Below are positions 17,269 through 25,809 of a stretch of DNA of 54,290 bases, piece after piece. This stretch comes from Chitinophaga pinensis (GTDB lineage Bacteria; Pseudomonadota; Gammaproteobacteria; Burkholderiales; SG8-41). The stretch covers positions 1 through 54,290 of the forward strand of contig CALQCM020000027.1 in the NCBI GenBank assembly GCA_943329075.2. Direction: 5' to 3'. Both the position numbers and the translations under genes were made by a program. Below the pieces are notes generated by a model. The model worked only from the letters and a program-made list of their open reading frames with translations. It was not told the DNA's origin and searched no databases. Positions within the stretch are counted from its first letter, which is position 1. Every line of letters begins with the position of its first letter.

Positions 17269-18222
17269 CTACTCGCCCTTGATCCCGGCTTCGCGGATCA
17301 GCTTGCCCCATTTCTTCATCTCAGCGTCGATGAAGGCGGAGGTTTCTTTCGGCGTCATCGTGCCCGCGTCAAAACCGCCGTCGAACAGGCGCGCGGCAAT
17401 GTCGGGCTGCTTGTAGACGGCCGCAAATTCTTTTTGCAGCTGCTCGACAACACGCGGCGGCGTTTTCGCCGGGGCGAGCGCCGCGAACCAGCCATCGACA
17501 ATGTAATCCTTGAGCCCCGATTCAACCGCGGTAGGAATCTCCGGCGCGACCGGCGTGCGCTTTGCACCAAGCACTGCAATCGCGCGCAAACGCCCGCCTT
17601 TGACGAAGGGCATGGCAGCACCCAGCGCGGTGGACAACACCTGCACCTGTCCCGCCACCACCGCGGCGTTCGACGCGCCCGCGCCCTTGTAGGGCACCGA
17701 AATCATATCAACGGCCGCCATGCGCTTGAACAATTCCATCGCCAGATGGCCGCTGGTGCCGATGCCCGAGGTGCCATAGGCAAGACCGCCCGCCTTCGCC
17801 TTGGCCAATGCGATCAGTTCGCGCAGATTGGTTGCCGCCACCGAGGGATGTACGACCAGCACATTCGGTTGCGAGGCGAGCACGGTGATGGCGGCGAAAT
17901 CCTGCGGTGTGCGGTATGGCAGCTTGTCGTAGAGAAAGGGGTTGGCGGCGTAACCGAGCGCCACCACCAGCAGTGTGTGGCCGTCGGGATCGGATTTGGC
18001 GACGATTTCGCTGCCGATAATGCCGCCCGCGCCGGAGCGGTTGTCCACCACCAGCGGATGGCCCCAGCGCTCCGGCAGTTTCTGCGCCAGCATGCGCGAG
18101 AGGATGTCGAGTGCGCCGCCCGGCGTGGAGGGCACGACGATGCGCACCGGGTGCGATGGAAAATCGGCGGCGTGCGATGCCGCGCACGTAAGCGCGAATG
18201 CGATGAACAACATTTTTTTCAA
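17269..18222 (-). CDS. Bug-family (TTT) solute-binding protein, TTG start
   Basis: A Bug receptor of 317 residues. I choose the TTG at 18222 because a good Shine-Dalgarno, GGAGAG (18229-18234), lies six bases upstream. It yields the leader KKMLFIAFALTCAASHAA. An ATG at 18213 is the alternative, too far from that site. The mature protein opens FPSHPVRIVVPSTPGGALD and ends EAGIKGE. It is divergent from the selenoprotein gene at 18501, and the 278-bp gap contains a diverged REP. Confidence 0.88.
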   Translation of the reverse strand: MKKMLFIAFALTCAASHAADFPSHPVRIVVPSTPGGALDILSRMLAQKLPERWGHPLVVDNRSGAGGIIGSEIVAKSDPDGHTLLVVALGYAANPFLYDKLPYRTPQDFAAITVLASQPNVLVVHPSVAATNLRELIALAKAKAGGLAYGTSGIGTSGHLAMELFKRMAAVDMISVPYKGAGASNAAVVAGQVQVLSTALGAAMPFVKGGRLRAIAVLGAKRTPVAPEIPTAVESGLKDYIVDGWFAALAPAKTPPRVVEQLQKEFAAVYKQPDIAARLFDGGFDAGTMTPKETSAFIDAEMKKWGKLIREAGIKGE

Positions 18223-18316
18223 AGTGAGCTCTCCATGAATCTGTCCTTCTATTGTAGCGTGAGGGGTGCCACAGCCGCGCAGCTTGTCCGCTAAAGCCGT
18301 CGCCCGCAAGGCGTGA

Positions 18317-18379
18317 AACGTATTCCGGGGTTCAGCGTGCGGTATTTTCCCGGAATGCGCTGCGCGCCTTCCGGACTAC
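18317..18379. repeat. Diverged REP pair of the RAYT family
   Basis: Contains CCCGGAATGCGCTG...CCTTCCGGACTAC (18349-18379), a variant of the three copies around the transposase at 6 kb. Just before it is an inverted remnant ending GTATTCCGGGG. It lies in the divergent intergenic region between a Bug gene and the UGSC gene, where no other gene is seen. Confidence 0.65.
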
Positions 18380-18500
18380 AAACTTCCGGGCAATCTACCT
18401 GCGTTCGCGGGCCCTCTGTTGCCTGCCCACCGAAATTCGATTAAGTTCGATCGCTTATTCGCACAAATGCACACACGCTTGCCGCACACCGGAGAACTGC

Positions 18501-20105
18501 ATGTCCGCCACCACCCGCATTTTTGACCCCACCGCCCCCGCCGGCGACCTGCCGCAACTGGCGCGCCGCACCCTCGACGGTCTCATCGGCAAAACCATCG
18601 GCTTCATCGACAACGCCAAACCGAATTTCAATTTCCTTGTCGAAGACCTTGCCGCCGAATTCGTAAAAAATCACGGCGTCAAAGCGCTCGTCACCCGGCG
18701 CAAACGCGGCGCGTCCATCCCGGCCGATGACGCCATGATCAGAGAGATCGCCGCCCGCTGCGATATTGTCATCACCGGCTCCGGCGACTGAGGGGCCTGC
18801 ACGTCGTGGAGTATCCACGACAATGCCGAAGTGACGAAGCTGGGGCCGCTCGCACTGACCATCTGCTCAAGCGCGTTCGTCAAACTTGGTCGCGCGCAGG
18901 CCGCCGCCTGCGGTTATCCGGATCTGCCGATCGCCGTGGTGCCGCATCCGTTCAGCAGTCGATCACGTGCTGATGTTCGTGCACTGGCCGCGCAGTGCGC
19001 GGCCGATATCGCGCAGCTTGTTGCCAACAGCGAGGCCGGCGAAAAATCCGGCGTGCGTGCGGCGATCGCCACGCGCGCCGCGCTGTTCGAGGTTGACGAC
19101 GATCTCAACGCGATCAACGCCTTCATCATGCAAAAGCGCTGGGGTGACGGCCTGCCCGTCATTCCACCGACGCCGGAGCGCGTCGAAGCCATGCTGTGCG
19201 GCAGCGCGCGCTGCGCCGATGAAGTCATTGCGCGCGTAGCACCAGGTTTCGGCGCCGCCACCGTCGAGCGCATCGCCATCAATGCAGTGATGGCCGGCTG
19301 CGAACCGGCGCACCTGCCGCTGCTGATCGCCGCGACCTCCGCGGTGTGCGAGTGCCCGTTCAACCTGCAAGGCGTGCAGACCACCACCGATCCGGTGGCG
19401 GTGTGGCTGATCGTCAACGGCCCGGTCGCACAGCAACTCAACATGAACAGCGGCGCCAACTGCCTGGGCCAGGGCAACTGGGCCAACGCGACACTCGGCC
19501 GCGCACTGCGATTGATTCTGCAAAACATCGGCGTCGCGCTGCCCGGCGAGATGGACCGCGCAACGCAAGGCCAGCCCGGCAAGATTTCATTCTGCTGCGC
19601 CGAAAACGAAGCAGAGAACCCGTGGCAGCCGCTGCATGTCGAGCGCGGCTTCCAACGCGAACAGAGCACGGTCACCGTGGTTGGCGCCGAGGGCACGATG
19701 AACATGCACAGCTACGGCAAAAACGCCGACGATATCCTGCGCGTATTCGCCGACACCATGATGCACGGCCCGAGCAACGAATACGTGCACGGCGGCGAGC
19801 CGTGGATCGTGCTCTCGCCGGAACACGCTGAAATTCTGCACGACGCCGGTTACAGCAAGGCCGACGTGCAGGCGAAACTGTGGGAACGCTCGAAAATGCA
19901 AGCCGGCCGCATGACGCCCGAGGACATGGGCCGCGCGCAGGCTTCGCGCACCGCAGCCTATGGCCCCATCGACGCGGACACCTGGCTCACCATCGCGCAT
20001 ACGCCGCACGACATCGCCATCATCGTCGCCGGCGGCCCCGGCGCGCACACGGTTTATATTCCCTGCTTCGGCAACACGCGTTCGGTGACCAAGTCGATTG
20101 ACTAA
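18501..20105 (+). CDS. UGSC family probable selenoprotein (in-frame TGA at 18789-18791)
   Basis: A 534-residue product if TGA at codon 97 is read as selenocysteine. The segments before (18501-18788) and after (18792-20105) are in the same frame, and both look fully protein-like. The site reads VITGSGD-U-GACTSWSIHDN, matching the UGSC family signature (U/C-G-S-C followed by TSW.IHD) with Ala for Ser, and leaving a U97-x-x-C100 redox pair. Residues 1-195 form the UGSC domain. From about 200 on is a second conserved-looking domain with GDGLPVIPPTPERVEAM, NAVMAGCEPAHLPLL and NMNSGANCLGQGNWANA, to which I assign no function. The start ATG has GGAG upstream. A stop-read product would be a 96-residue stub. 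A GTG at 18831 could in theory restart translation but would lose the active site. The small membrane-protein gene follows after 3 bp. A nonsense mutation is the alternative, made unlikely by position and hairpin. Confidence 0.85.
18803..18821 (+). promoter_or_regulatory. Candidate bacterial SECIS hairpin
   Basis: A perfect 8-bp stem (18803-18810 GTCGTGGA with 18814-18821 TCCACGAC) closed by the loop GUA, inside the coding sequence just after the TGA. The loop starts 19 bases after the TGA. It has G as first base (or second, if the terminal A-U pair opens to AGUAU). Bacterial SECIS elements recognised by SelB need a short stem-loop at about this distance with a G at the loop start. A possible lower stem of three pairs is GGC 18794-18796 with GCC 18825-18827. 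The fit is by eye; no folding was run. Confidence 0.7.
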
Positions 20106-20108
20106 CCC

Positions 20109-20348
20109 ATGATCGAACTCTTCGGCTTGCTCGCCGTTATCGCCATGGTGACGACCTACGCGCTGGAAAAGCAGTCACCCTGGTTTGAGCTCGCATTTTC
20201 CCTCTCATGCGCTGCGGCGTCGCTCTACGCGGTGTTGATCAACTCACTGCCCTTTGCGCTCGCCGAGTGCATCTGGGCCATGATCGCGTTTCAGCGCTGG
20301 CGGCACATTGGCAAACCGCATTCGGTGACCAAAGCCATCGAATCGTAG
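20109..20348 (+). CDS. Small membrane protein, CBU_0592-like
   Basis: A 79-residue protein with hydrophobic stretches at about 1-19 and 27-62, so two or three membrane spans. The phrase SLYAVLINSLPFALAECIWAMIAFQRW follows the pattern of the CBU_0592-like domain, a short membrane module of unknown role. It starts 3 bp after the selenoprotein stop and is almost certainly translated from the same mRNA, which suggests a membrane link for that protein. Confidence 0.7.
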   Translation: MIELFGLLAVIAMVTTYALEKQSPWFELAFSLSCAAASLYAVLINSLPFALAECIWAMIAFQRWRHIGKPHSVTKAIES

Positions 20349-20481
20349 GTCTGCCGCCACTGATGTGATTGTCTGGCGGGGCTGCAACGTATCGAATTTG
20401 ATCTGCATCAAGGCTGACGCCCCGCGATGCCCCTAGCATGGAGTCGAAGCTGCGAGCACGCAGCGCCCTGCATCGGTCCGC

Positions 20482-20874
20482 ATGTCGCCCGAACACATTG
20501 CTCTCGTCAAATCGTCGTTTAAGCGCCTGCAGCCGCGCATGAACGAATTCGTCAACATGTTTTACGTGCGGCTGTTCGATACCAGGCCGGAACTTTGCCT
20601 GTTGTTCGGCGGAAACATTGATCAGCAGTCGCGCGTGTTGGCCGCCATGCTCGACAAGATTGTGAAGATGCTGGACGCGCCGGACGCACTCGTGCCGCTG
20701 CTGCGTGACCTCAAATCGCGGCATGCCGCATTTAAAGTCAAACCCGAGCATTACGCGCCTTTCGGCGAAGCGTTGCTGTGGACGCTGGAAATGATGCTCG
20801 CACGCGAATTTACAGCGGAATTACGGCAGGCCTGGCGGGAAGCCTATGACTTTCTCGCTACCAACATGCGCTGA
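20482..20874 (+). CDS. Single-domain globin (flavohaemoglobin-type haem domain)
   Basis: A 130-residue globin matching the haem domain of flavohaemoglobins, with no reductase domain attached. It has MFYVRLFDTRPELCLLF, which includes the distal Tyr (B10) and the CD1 Phe. SRHAAFKVKPEHYAPFGEALL carries the proximal His (F8) and the conserved PEHY segment. Such globins bind O2 or NO; with a separate reductase they detoxify NO. It is on the same strand as the selenoprotein gene but 133 bp downstream of the membrane gene, so co-transcription is possible but not shown. Confidence 0.9.
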   Translation: MSPEHIALVKSSFKRLQPRMNEFVNMFYVRLFDTRPELCLLFGGNIDQQSRVLAAMLDKIVKMLDAPDALVPLLRDLKSRHAAFKVKPEHYAPFGEALLWTLEMMLAREFTAELRQAWREAYDFLATNMR

Positions 20875-20912
20875 GGCGGTTTGACGGCGGCACGGGTTAA
20901 AATAACCGCACC

Positions 20913-21428
20913 ATGGGCATCAAACAACTCAACGGCGGTTACGTGCCGGCGGAAGACCGCATCCTGCTGCGCGTCAGCACCGACGAAGGCGAGGAATTTC
21001 GCTTCTGGCTGACGCGCCCGGTCACCGCACGCCTGCTTGCCGCCAACCGCACCATCGCCGCGCGCACCGTCGCCAAAAAGTTTTCACCGCAGGTCGCGCA
21101 GGCGGTCACCGAATTCGAGCAACAGGCTGTACAGCAACAGACCAGGCTCGACGATGAGTTCGTGCCGGGCACCAACTTTCCGCTCGGCGAGGCACCGGTG
21201 CTCGTCGTCACCCTGAAGCTGACGCAGATCGAACACGGCGTCTCGCTCGACCTCGGCACACCCACCGGTGCCAACGTCAATCTGAAATTCGCGCATCACC
21301 TCGCGCAACAGGTCGGCGTACTGCTCGATCGCCTGCAGGTCGATGCGAAATGGTTGATCGCGCCCGCAGGAGTGACGGAAACGTCACCGCCGGCAGATCC
21401 CGGCGGCAACAATAAACTGATGCACTGA
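20913..21428 (+). CDS. Conserved-looking hypothetical protein
   Basis: A 171-residue soluble protein I cannot assign. The N-terminus is EDRILLRVSTDEGEEFRFWLTR, then a Gln-rich helix (EFEQQAVQQQTRL). A beta-rich half follows containing PVLVVTLKLTQIEHGVSLDLGT. A helix (AHHLAQQVGVLLDRLQ) comes before a disordered C-terminus. No signal peptide or metal motif is visible. It follows the globin by 38 bp and is probably in the same transcript. Confidence 0.65.
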   Translation: MGIKQLNGGYVPAEDRILLRVSTDEGEEFRFWLTRPVTARLLAANRTIAARTVAKKFSPQVAQAVTEFEQQAVQQQTRLDDEFVPGTNFPLGEAPVLVVTLKLTQIEHGVSLDLGTPTGANVNLKFAHHLAQQVGVLLDRLQVDAKWLIAPAGVTETSPPADPGGNNKLMH

Positions 21429-21446
21429 CGTTCGCGCGGCGCGGAC

Positions 21447-22399
21447 CTATTCCGGCTTGATCCCCGCGCGGTCGATCACTTCTTTCCACATCGGCACTTC
21501 GCGCGCGATGCGCGCGCGCAACATCTCCGGTTCGCCGCCGATCACACTGAAGCCGGTTTGACGTAACGTTTCGCGCACGTCCGGTCGTTTGACAATGGCG
21601 ATCACTTCTTTTGACAAACGGTCGATGATGTCCTGCGGCGTGCCGGCGGGCGCCACCAGCACCTGGAAGGTTTCGGAATCGGAATTCGGGAAACCGGCCT
21701 CGGTCATGTTCGGCACCGCGGGAAAATCCGCCATGCGCGCCGCACCGGTGTGCACCAGTGCGCGCAGGGTGCCCGCGCTCATATGTGTCGCCGCACTGCC
21801 GAGACTGAAGGCGCCCAGTTGCGTGGCACCGCTTAACACCGCTTGCAACGACGGCCCGGCGCCGCCGTACGGAATATGCGTGAGATTGATCCTGGCGCGG
21901 AACTTGAACAGTTCAGTGGCCAGATGCGGCGAAGTGCCGCTGCCGGGGCTCGAGTAATTCAGCAGGTCAGGTTTTTTTTCGCCAGCGCAATCAACTCGGC
22001 CACCGTTTTGACAGCTGAATCGGCGCGCGTGACGATGACATTGGGCGAGGCGCCGATGTCCACCACCGGCATGAAATCCTTGAACGGATCGAACGGTTGT
22101 TTGTAGAGACTGGGATTCACCACCAGCACGCTCGACACCACCATGAAAGTGTAACCATCAGGCTTCGAATGCGCCGTGGCAATGATGCCGATGTTGCCGC
22201 CCGCGCCTGCCTTATTCTCGACCAGCACCGCACGGCCGAGCGCCTCGGTCAGATATTTTGAAATGATGCGCGCAACGATGTCGCTGCCACCGCCGGCCGC
22301 GAACGGCACGATGATAGTGATCGGGCGTTCGGGCCAGGCCGCCGTCGCCGCACCCGCCGGGAAAAGCATCATTGCCGCAATGAATGATTTCAGTTTCAT
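21447..22399 (-). pseudogene. Bug-family solute-binding protein interrupted by a frameshift at an A8 run
   Basis: Two minus-strand reading frames together make one complete Bug receptor. The first (22399-21959) has the signal peptide KLKSFIAAMMLFPAGAATAA, WPERPITIIVPFAAGGGSD and KPDGYTFMV. The second (21848-21447) has the C-terminal half ending RAGIKPE, and its frame is open back to the break. The break is at a run of eight A in GCG-AAAAAAAA-CCTGAC (plus-strand T8 at 21972-21979). With nine A the reading would be KKKPDLLNYSS, as in its paralogue at 24771. It is either a true frameshift, a sequencing error, or a slippage site (A-AAA-AAC). Start ATG at 22399. Confidence 0.8.
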
Positions 22400-22456
22400 A
22401 GTCTCGCCTGTATCGTTTGGTTTGGTTTGTTCGTTGTTATGTTCGTTGCTGCGTAT

Positions 22457-22789
22457 TCAATGCAAGGTATACACGTTGCTGCCCTCGCGCGAACCGACGT
22501 TCAGCATGACAATGCGGTGGCCCAGCAGCACAATGCCGCCGGTGATGCGGTTATTGCCGGTGTCGCTGTATTCGAAATCGTAGCTGCGTTGCAAAAGAAG
22601 GCGGCCGTCGTCGTTGCGCGCCGGTTTCAGCGAGGCAATCGCCACCGTGTCATCAAGCAGCATGAAACCGTCGGCGGCGCAGGCCTCGCGCGCGGCGCGC
22701 AGTGCCAGTTCGCGCGCCTTGAGGCTGTCGAACCACAACCAGCCCAGCGCGGCCAGCACCACCAGCACGGAAATTTCGAATAGTGACAT
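22457..22789 (-). CDS. DUF3301 family protein
   Basis: A 110-residue protein from the ATG at 22789. One N-terminal membrane helix (SLFEISVLVVLAALGWLWF) is followed by a small soluble domain. The domain has the DUF3301 pattern: REACAADGFMLLDDTVAI, a basic LQRSYDFEYSDTGNNR strand and GGIVLLGHRIVMLNVG. Function is unknown; the domain faces the cytoplasm or periplasm depending on helix orientation. The frame is open further upstream into the divergent cupin gene, but the internal Met fits the family length. It is divergent from the cupin gene at 22878. Confidence 0.75.
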   Translation of the reverse strand: MSLFEISVLVVLAALGWLWFDSLKARELALRAAREACAADGFMLLDDTVAIASLKPARNDDGRLLLQRSYDFEYSDTGNNRITGGIVLLGHRIVMLNVGSREGSNVYTLH

Positions 22790-22877
22790 CGCCGTGCATT
22801 CTAGCGCGCTCTCACCGCGCGGACTAAAATAGCTGTGACAGCGCGTTCGCGCCGCAAATAACAACAGGAGGAGAACC

Positions 22878-23336
22878 ATGAAACGCTTCATGCTTGCCGT
22901 TACCGCATTGCTGTGCCTGGCCGCATTCACCGTGCGCGCCGCCGATGATCTGCCGCCCGGTGTCACGCTCGTCAAACCCGAAGCCATGAAATGGGAAAAA
23001 TCCGCCAGCGGACGCGAGAACGCCTACCTGATGGGACACCCGAGCAAGGCAGGGCCTTATCTGTATCTCGTCAAATGGCCGCCCAATGCCAAGGCGCTCG
23101 CGCACAAGCATCCGGACCAGCGTTACGGCATGGTGGTCTCCGGCGTGCATTACATCGGCTACGGCGACAAATACGATGAAAAGAAATTGCACGCGCATCC
23201 CGCCGGCACCTTCTTCACCGAACCGGCCAACCAGCCGCATTTCGGCAAAACCATGAGTGAAGGCGCGGTGTTGTATTTCTACGCGGTGGGGCCGAGCGGG
23301 AATACACCACTCGAAAAGGAAGAAGCGAAGAAATAA
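22878..23336 (+). CDS. Exported cupin domain protein
   Basis: A 152-residue protein with signal peptide (KRFMLAVTALLCLAAFTVRA) and one cupin barrel. Motif 1 is ALAHKHPDQRYGMVVSG (His76, His78) and motif 2 is the PANQPHFG region with His121, giving a plausible metal site. A strong ribosome site, AGGAGGAGAACC, precedes the ATG. It is periplasmic. Single-domain exported cupins are seen near transport and catabolic genes, but the ligand is unknown. It converges with the MFS gene across a long inverted repeat. Confidence 0.85.
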   Translation: MKRFMLAVTALLCLAAFTVRAADDLPPGVTLVKPEAMKWEKSASGRENAYLMGHPSKAGPYLYLVKWPPNAKALAHKHPDQRYGMVVSGVHYIGYGDKYDEKKLHAHPAGTFFTEPANQPHFGKTMSEGAVLYFYAVGPSGNTPLEKEEAKK

Positions 23337-23351
23337 CCGCCACCGCGGCCT

Positions 23352-23394
23352 GCGCTGGCGGCGCAGACTAGGCTGGTGTCTGCGCCGCCAGCGC
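23352..23394. repeat. 17-bp perfect inverted repeat between convergent genes
   Basis: The arms are GCGCTGGCGGCGCAGAC (23352-23368) and its exact complement (23378-23394), with a 9-base loop. It straddles the stop codon of the minus-strand MFS gene and follows the cupin stop by 15 bp. It has no T-tract, but a stem this strong could block RNA polymerase or protect both mRNA 3' ends. Confidence 0.75.
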
Positions 23395-24594
23395 GTGGCT
23401 GCGCATGCGCGCCAGCACCACACTGAGCAGCACGCCGACCACGCAAGAGATGCAAATCGCGCCGAAGCCCCACGCAAACGAACCGGTGCGGTCCTTGATC
23501 ACGCCGAGCGAAAAGGCAAAAGCCACTGAACCGACGTTGGCAAAGAGATTGCAAAAGCCGGTGACAATGCCGGCGGTGCGCTGGCCGAGCACTTCGACCG
23601 GCACCAGAAACAGCGGCCCGAAATAAAACTGCGCGAAGATCGAGTTCACCGCGATCACCAGCAAGAGCAGCGGCAGCGATTCTATCTGCACCAGCAGAAA
23701 CGCGGTGGTGGCGAGTATCGCCAGCGCGCCGCCAATCACCAGCGGCGGATTGTTGAGCCGGTCCGACACATAGCCGCCGATCGCATTCGACGGCGCGCTC
23801 AGCGCCGCGCCCATCGCCGTCACCAGCCCGGCGGTGGTCAGCGTCAAGCCGCGGTCGGCGACGAGAAACGACGGCATCCAGAAGCTGATGCCGACCACCG
23901 GCCCCATGCGGATGATTTGCAGTGCGCTGGCCACCCAGACGATGCGATAGCGCGCAAGCTGCGCAATATCGCTGAGTTTGAGCGGGTCGCGCGCGGTGTG
24001 GCGCGTTTTCTCCCTGGCAAAAAGCAGAAACACCACCGCCATCGCGACACCCAGCAGGGCGAACACCGTGAACGGAAAGCGCCAACTGTGCGACGCCACC
24101 ATCAACGGCCCGATCAGCGAGAGGATGATGTTGCCGGTGAAATTACCGGCGATGTAGAGGCCCATCGCCGTGGCGCGGCGCTCGGGCGGAAACCACGACG
24201 ACAACAGCGTCAGCCCCGGCGCGAACAGAAACGCGCGAAAGGTGCCGGTCAGCATCTGATTGACCAGCGCGTGTTCGTAGCTGCTGACAAAACCGAACTG
24301 CAGCATGAACAGCGTGGAACCGATCACACCGAGAAAGAAGAGGCGCTTCGGCCCGAAGCGGTCGGTCAAAAATCCCGCCGGAATCTGCCCCAGCGCGTAG
24401 GTCGCGGTGGCTGCCACCGACAACATGCCGGCCTGTGTGAAGGTGATGTTCAGGTCTTCGCGGATCAACGGCAGAAACAGCGCGATGCCGCCGACGCACA
24501 GCGCATTGACGCAATTGCAGAGGAACACCAGCGACACTGTGGTCGCCGCGTCGCGCGACTGCCCGGCAACCGGCAAAGCGGGCGCCGGACTCAT
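23368..24594 (-). CDS. MFS transporter
   Basis: A 408-residue major facilitator with about twelve hydrophobic spans. The N-half has the MFS signature YALGQIPAGFLTDRFGPKRLF in the loop between spans 2 and 3. A central basic loop (AREKTRHTARDPLKLSD) separates the halves, and the C-half has GGYVSDRLN. The pattern suggests an organic-acid or sugar-acid symporter of the inner membrane (inference). Its last codons form one arm of the inverted repeat. It is divergent from the Bug gene at 24771. Confidence 0.88.
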   Translation of the reverse strand: MSPAPALPVAGQSRDAATTVSLVFLCNCVNALCVGGIALFLPLIREDLNITFTQAGMLSVAATATYALGQIPAGFLTDRFGPKRLFFLGVIGSTLFMLQFGFVSSYEHALVNQMLTGTFRAFLFAPGLTLLSSWFPPERRATAMGLYIAGNFTGNIILSLIGPLMVASHSWRFPFTVFALLGVAMAVVFLLFAREKTRHTARDPLKLSDIAQLARYRIVWVASALQIIRMGPVVGISFWMPSFLVADRGLTLTTAGLVTAMGAALSAPSNAIGGYVSDRLNNPPLVIGGALAILATTAFLLVQIESLPLLLLVIAVNSIFAQFYFGPLFLVPVEVLGQRTAGIVTGFCNLFANVGSVAFAFSLGVIKDRTGSFAWGFGAICISCVVGVLLSVVLARMRSHALAAQTPA

Positions 24595-24770
24595 CGCAGC
24601 TGCCGGCGGATGCGTGGGATCGGGGACATGTTTGCGCCGATATTAGCAAATGCGCCTGCTCCTGCTTTGACGCATGTCATATCGCCCCCGCCGGCAGCGG
24701 CGCTTTGAACTTGTCGCGCGCATGCAGTAACCTTCGGCTATAAATCAAACAAACACCATCCGGAGGGAAA

Positions 24771-25754
24771 ATGTCCCAATTCATCAAGGCAGGGCACGGC
24801 GCCGCTTTGGCATTTTTACTGGCGGCGCTGACCTGCCCGCTACCGTTGTTCGCCGCGGCGTGGCCCGAGCGCCCGGTTACCATCATCGTGCCATTTCAAC
24901 CGGGCGGTGCCAGCGATTCGCTGGGCCGCGTGCTGATCAAGCCGTTGACCGAAGCACTGGGCAAAACGGTGGTGATCGAAAACCGCCCCGGTGCCGGCGG
25001 CAACATCGGCATCGGTGCGGTCGCGCGCGCCAAACCCGACGGTTACACGGTGCTGCTGACATCCAGCGTGGTGGTCGTCAACAGCAGCCTCTACAAGAAC
25101 GCCGGCTTCGATCCGATCAAGGACTTCGCGCCGATTTCGGATTCGGGCGCGTCGCCCAACGTGATCGCCACGCGTGCCGACTCCGGCATCAACAGCCTCA
25201 ACGAAATGCTCGCACTGGCGCGCAGCAAACCCGATTACCTCAATTATTCGAGCGGCGGCATCGGCGTCACACCACACCTGGGCATGGAACTGTTCAAGTC
25301 GCGCGCCAAAATAAACGCCACCCACGTGCCTTATCCGGGCGGTGGACCGGCCATCCTCGCCATATTGAGCAACGCCACGCATGTCGGCTCGGTCAACATT
25401 CTCGGCCTCATGCAGCACGTGAGTTCGGGCGCGATCCGCGTGCTCGTGCAGACCGGGACCGAACGCTGGTCGGAACTGCCGAACGTGCCCACACTCGCCG
25501 AAGCCGGCTTCCCCGGCACCGAATCGGAGACCTTCGTTGCCATGCTGGCACCGGCCGGCACACCGCAGGAAATCGTCGATCGCCTTGCCGCCGAAACCAC
25601 GGTCATATTGAAACGCCAGGAAGTGCGCGATCTGCTGAAGACCATGGGCTTCGGCGTCATCGCCGGCGGCCCGGCATCGCTGCGCGCGCGCATCGCGCGC
25701 GAAGTACCGATGTGGAAAGACGTCATCGAGAAGGCCAACATCAAGGTGGAGTAA
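24771..25754 (+). CDS. Bug-family (TTT) solute-binding protein
   Basis: A 327-residue Bug receptor starting after GGAGGGAAA. The signal peptide ends near LPLFAAA and the mature part is WPERPVTIIVPFQPGGASD. It is a close paralogue of the frameshifted gene at 21447-22399: both share SLYK..FDP.KDF, GASPNVI.TRADS and IAREVPMWK. It lies 55 bp before the M20 peptidase gene on the same strand, so the ligand may be a peptide-like or acyl-amino-acid compound that the peptidase cleaves (inference). Confidence 0.9.
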   Translation: MSQFIKAGHGAALAFLLAALTCPLPLFAAAWPERPVTIIVPFQPGGASDSLGRVLIKPLTEALGKTVVIENRPGAGGNIGIGAVARAKPDGYTVLLTSSVVVVNSSLYKNAGFDPIKDFAPISDSGASPNVIATRADSGINSLNEMLALARSKPDYLNYSSGGIGVTPHLGMELFKSRAKINATHVPYPGGGPAILAILSNATHVGSVNILGLMQHVSSGAIRVLVQTGTERWSELPNVPTLAEAGFPGTESETFVAMLAPAGTPQEIVDRLAAETTVILKRQEVRDLLKTMGFGVIAGGPASLRARIAREVPMWKDVIEKANIKVE

Positions 25755-25809
25755 GCTCCTGAGGGCGCGAAAACCGCATCACCATTCGACCCTTGAGGAG
25801 AATCACACC

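Noticed and set aside
18789..18791. TGA as a simple nonsense mutation splitting a pseudogene
   Set aside because: It falls on the exact redox position of the family, both sides are undamaged, and a SECIS-like hairpin follows.
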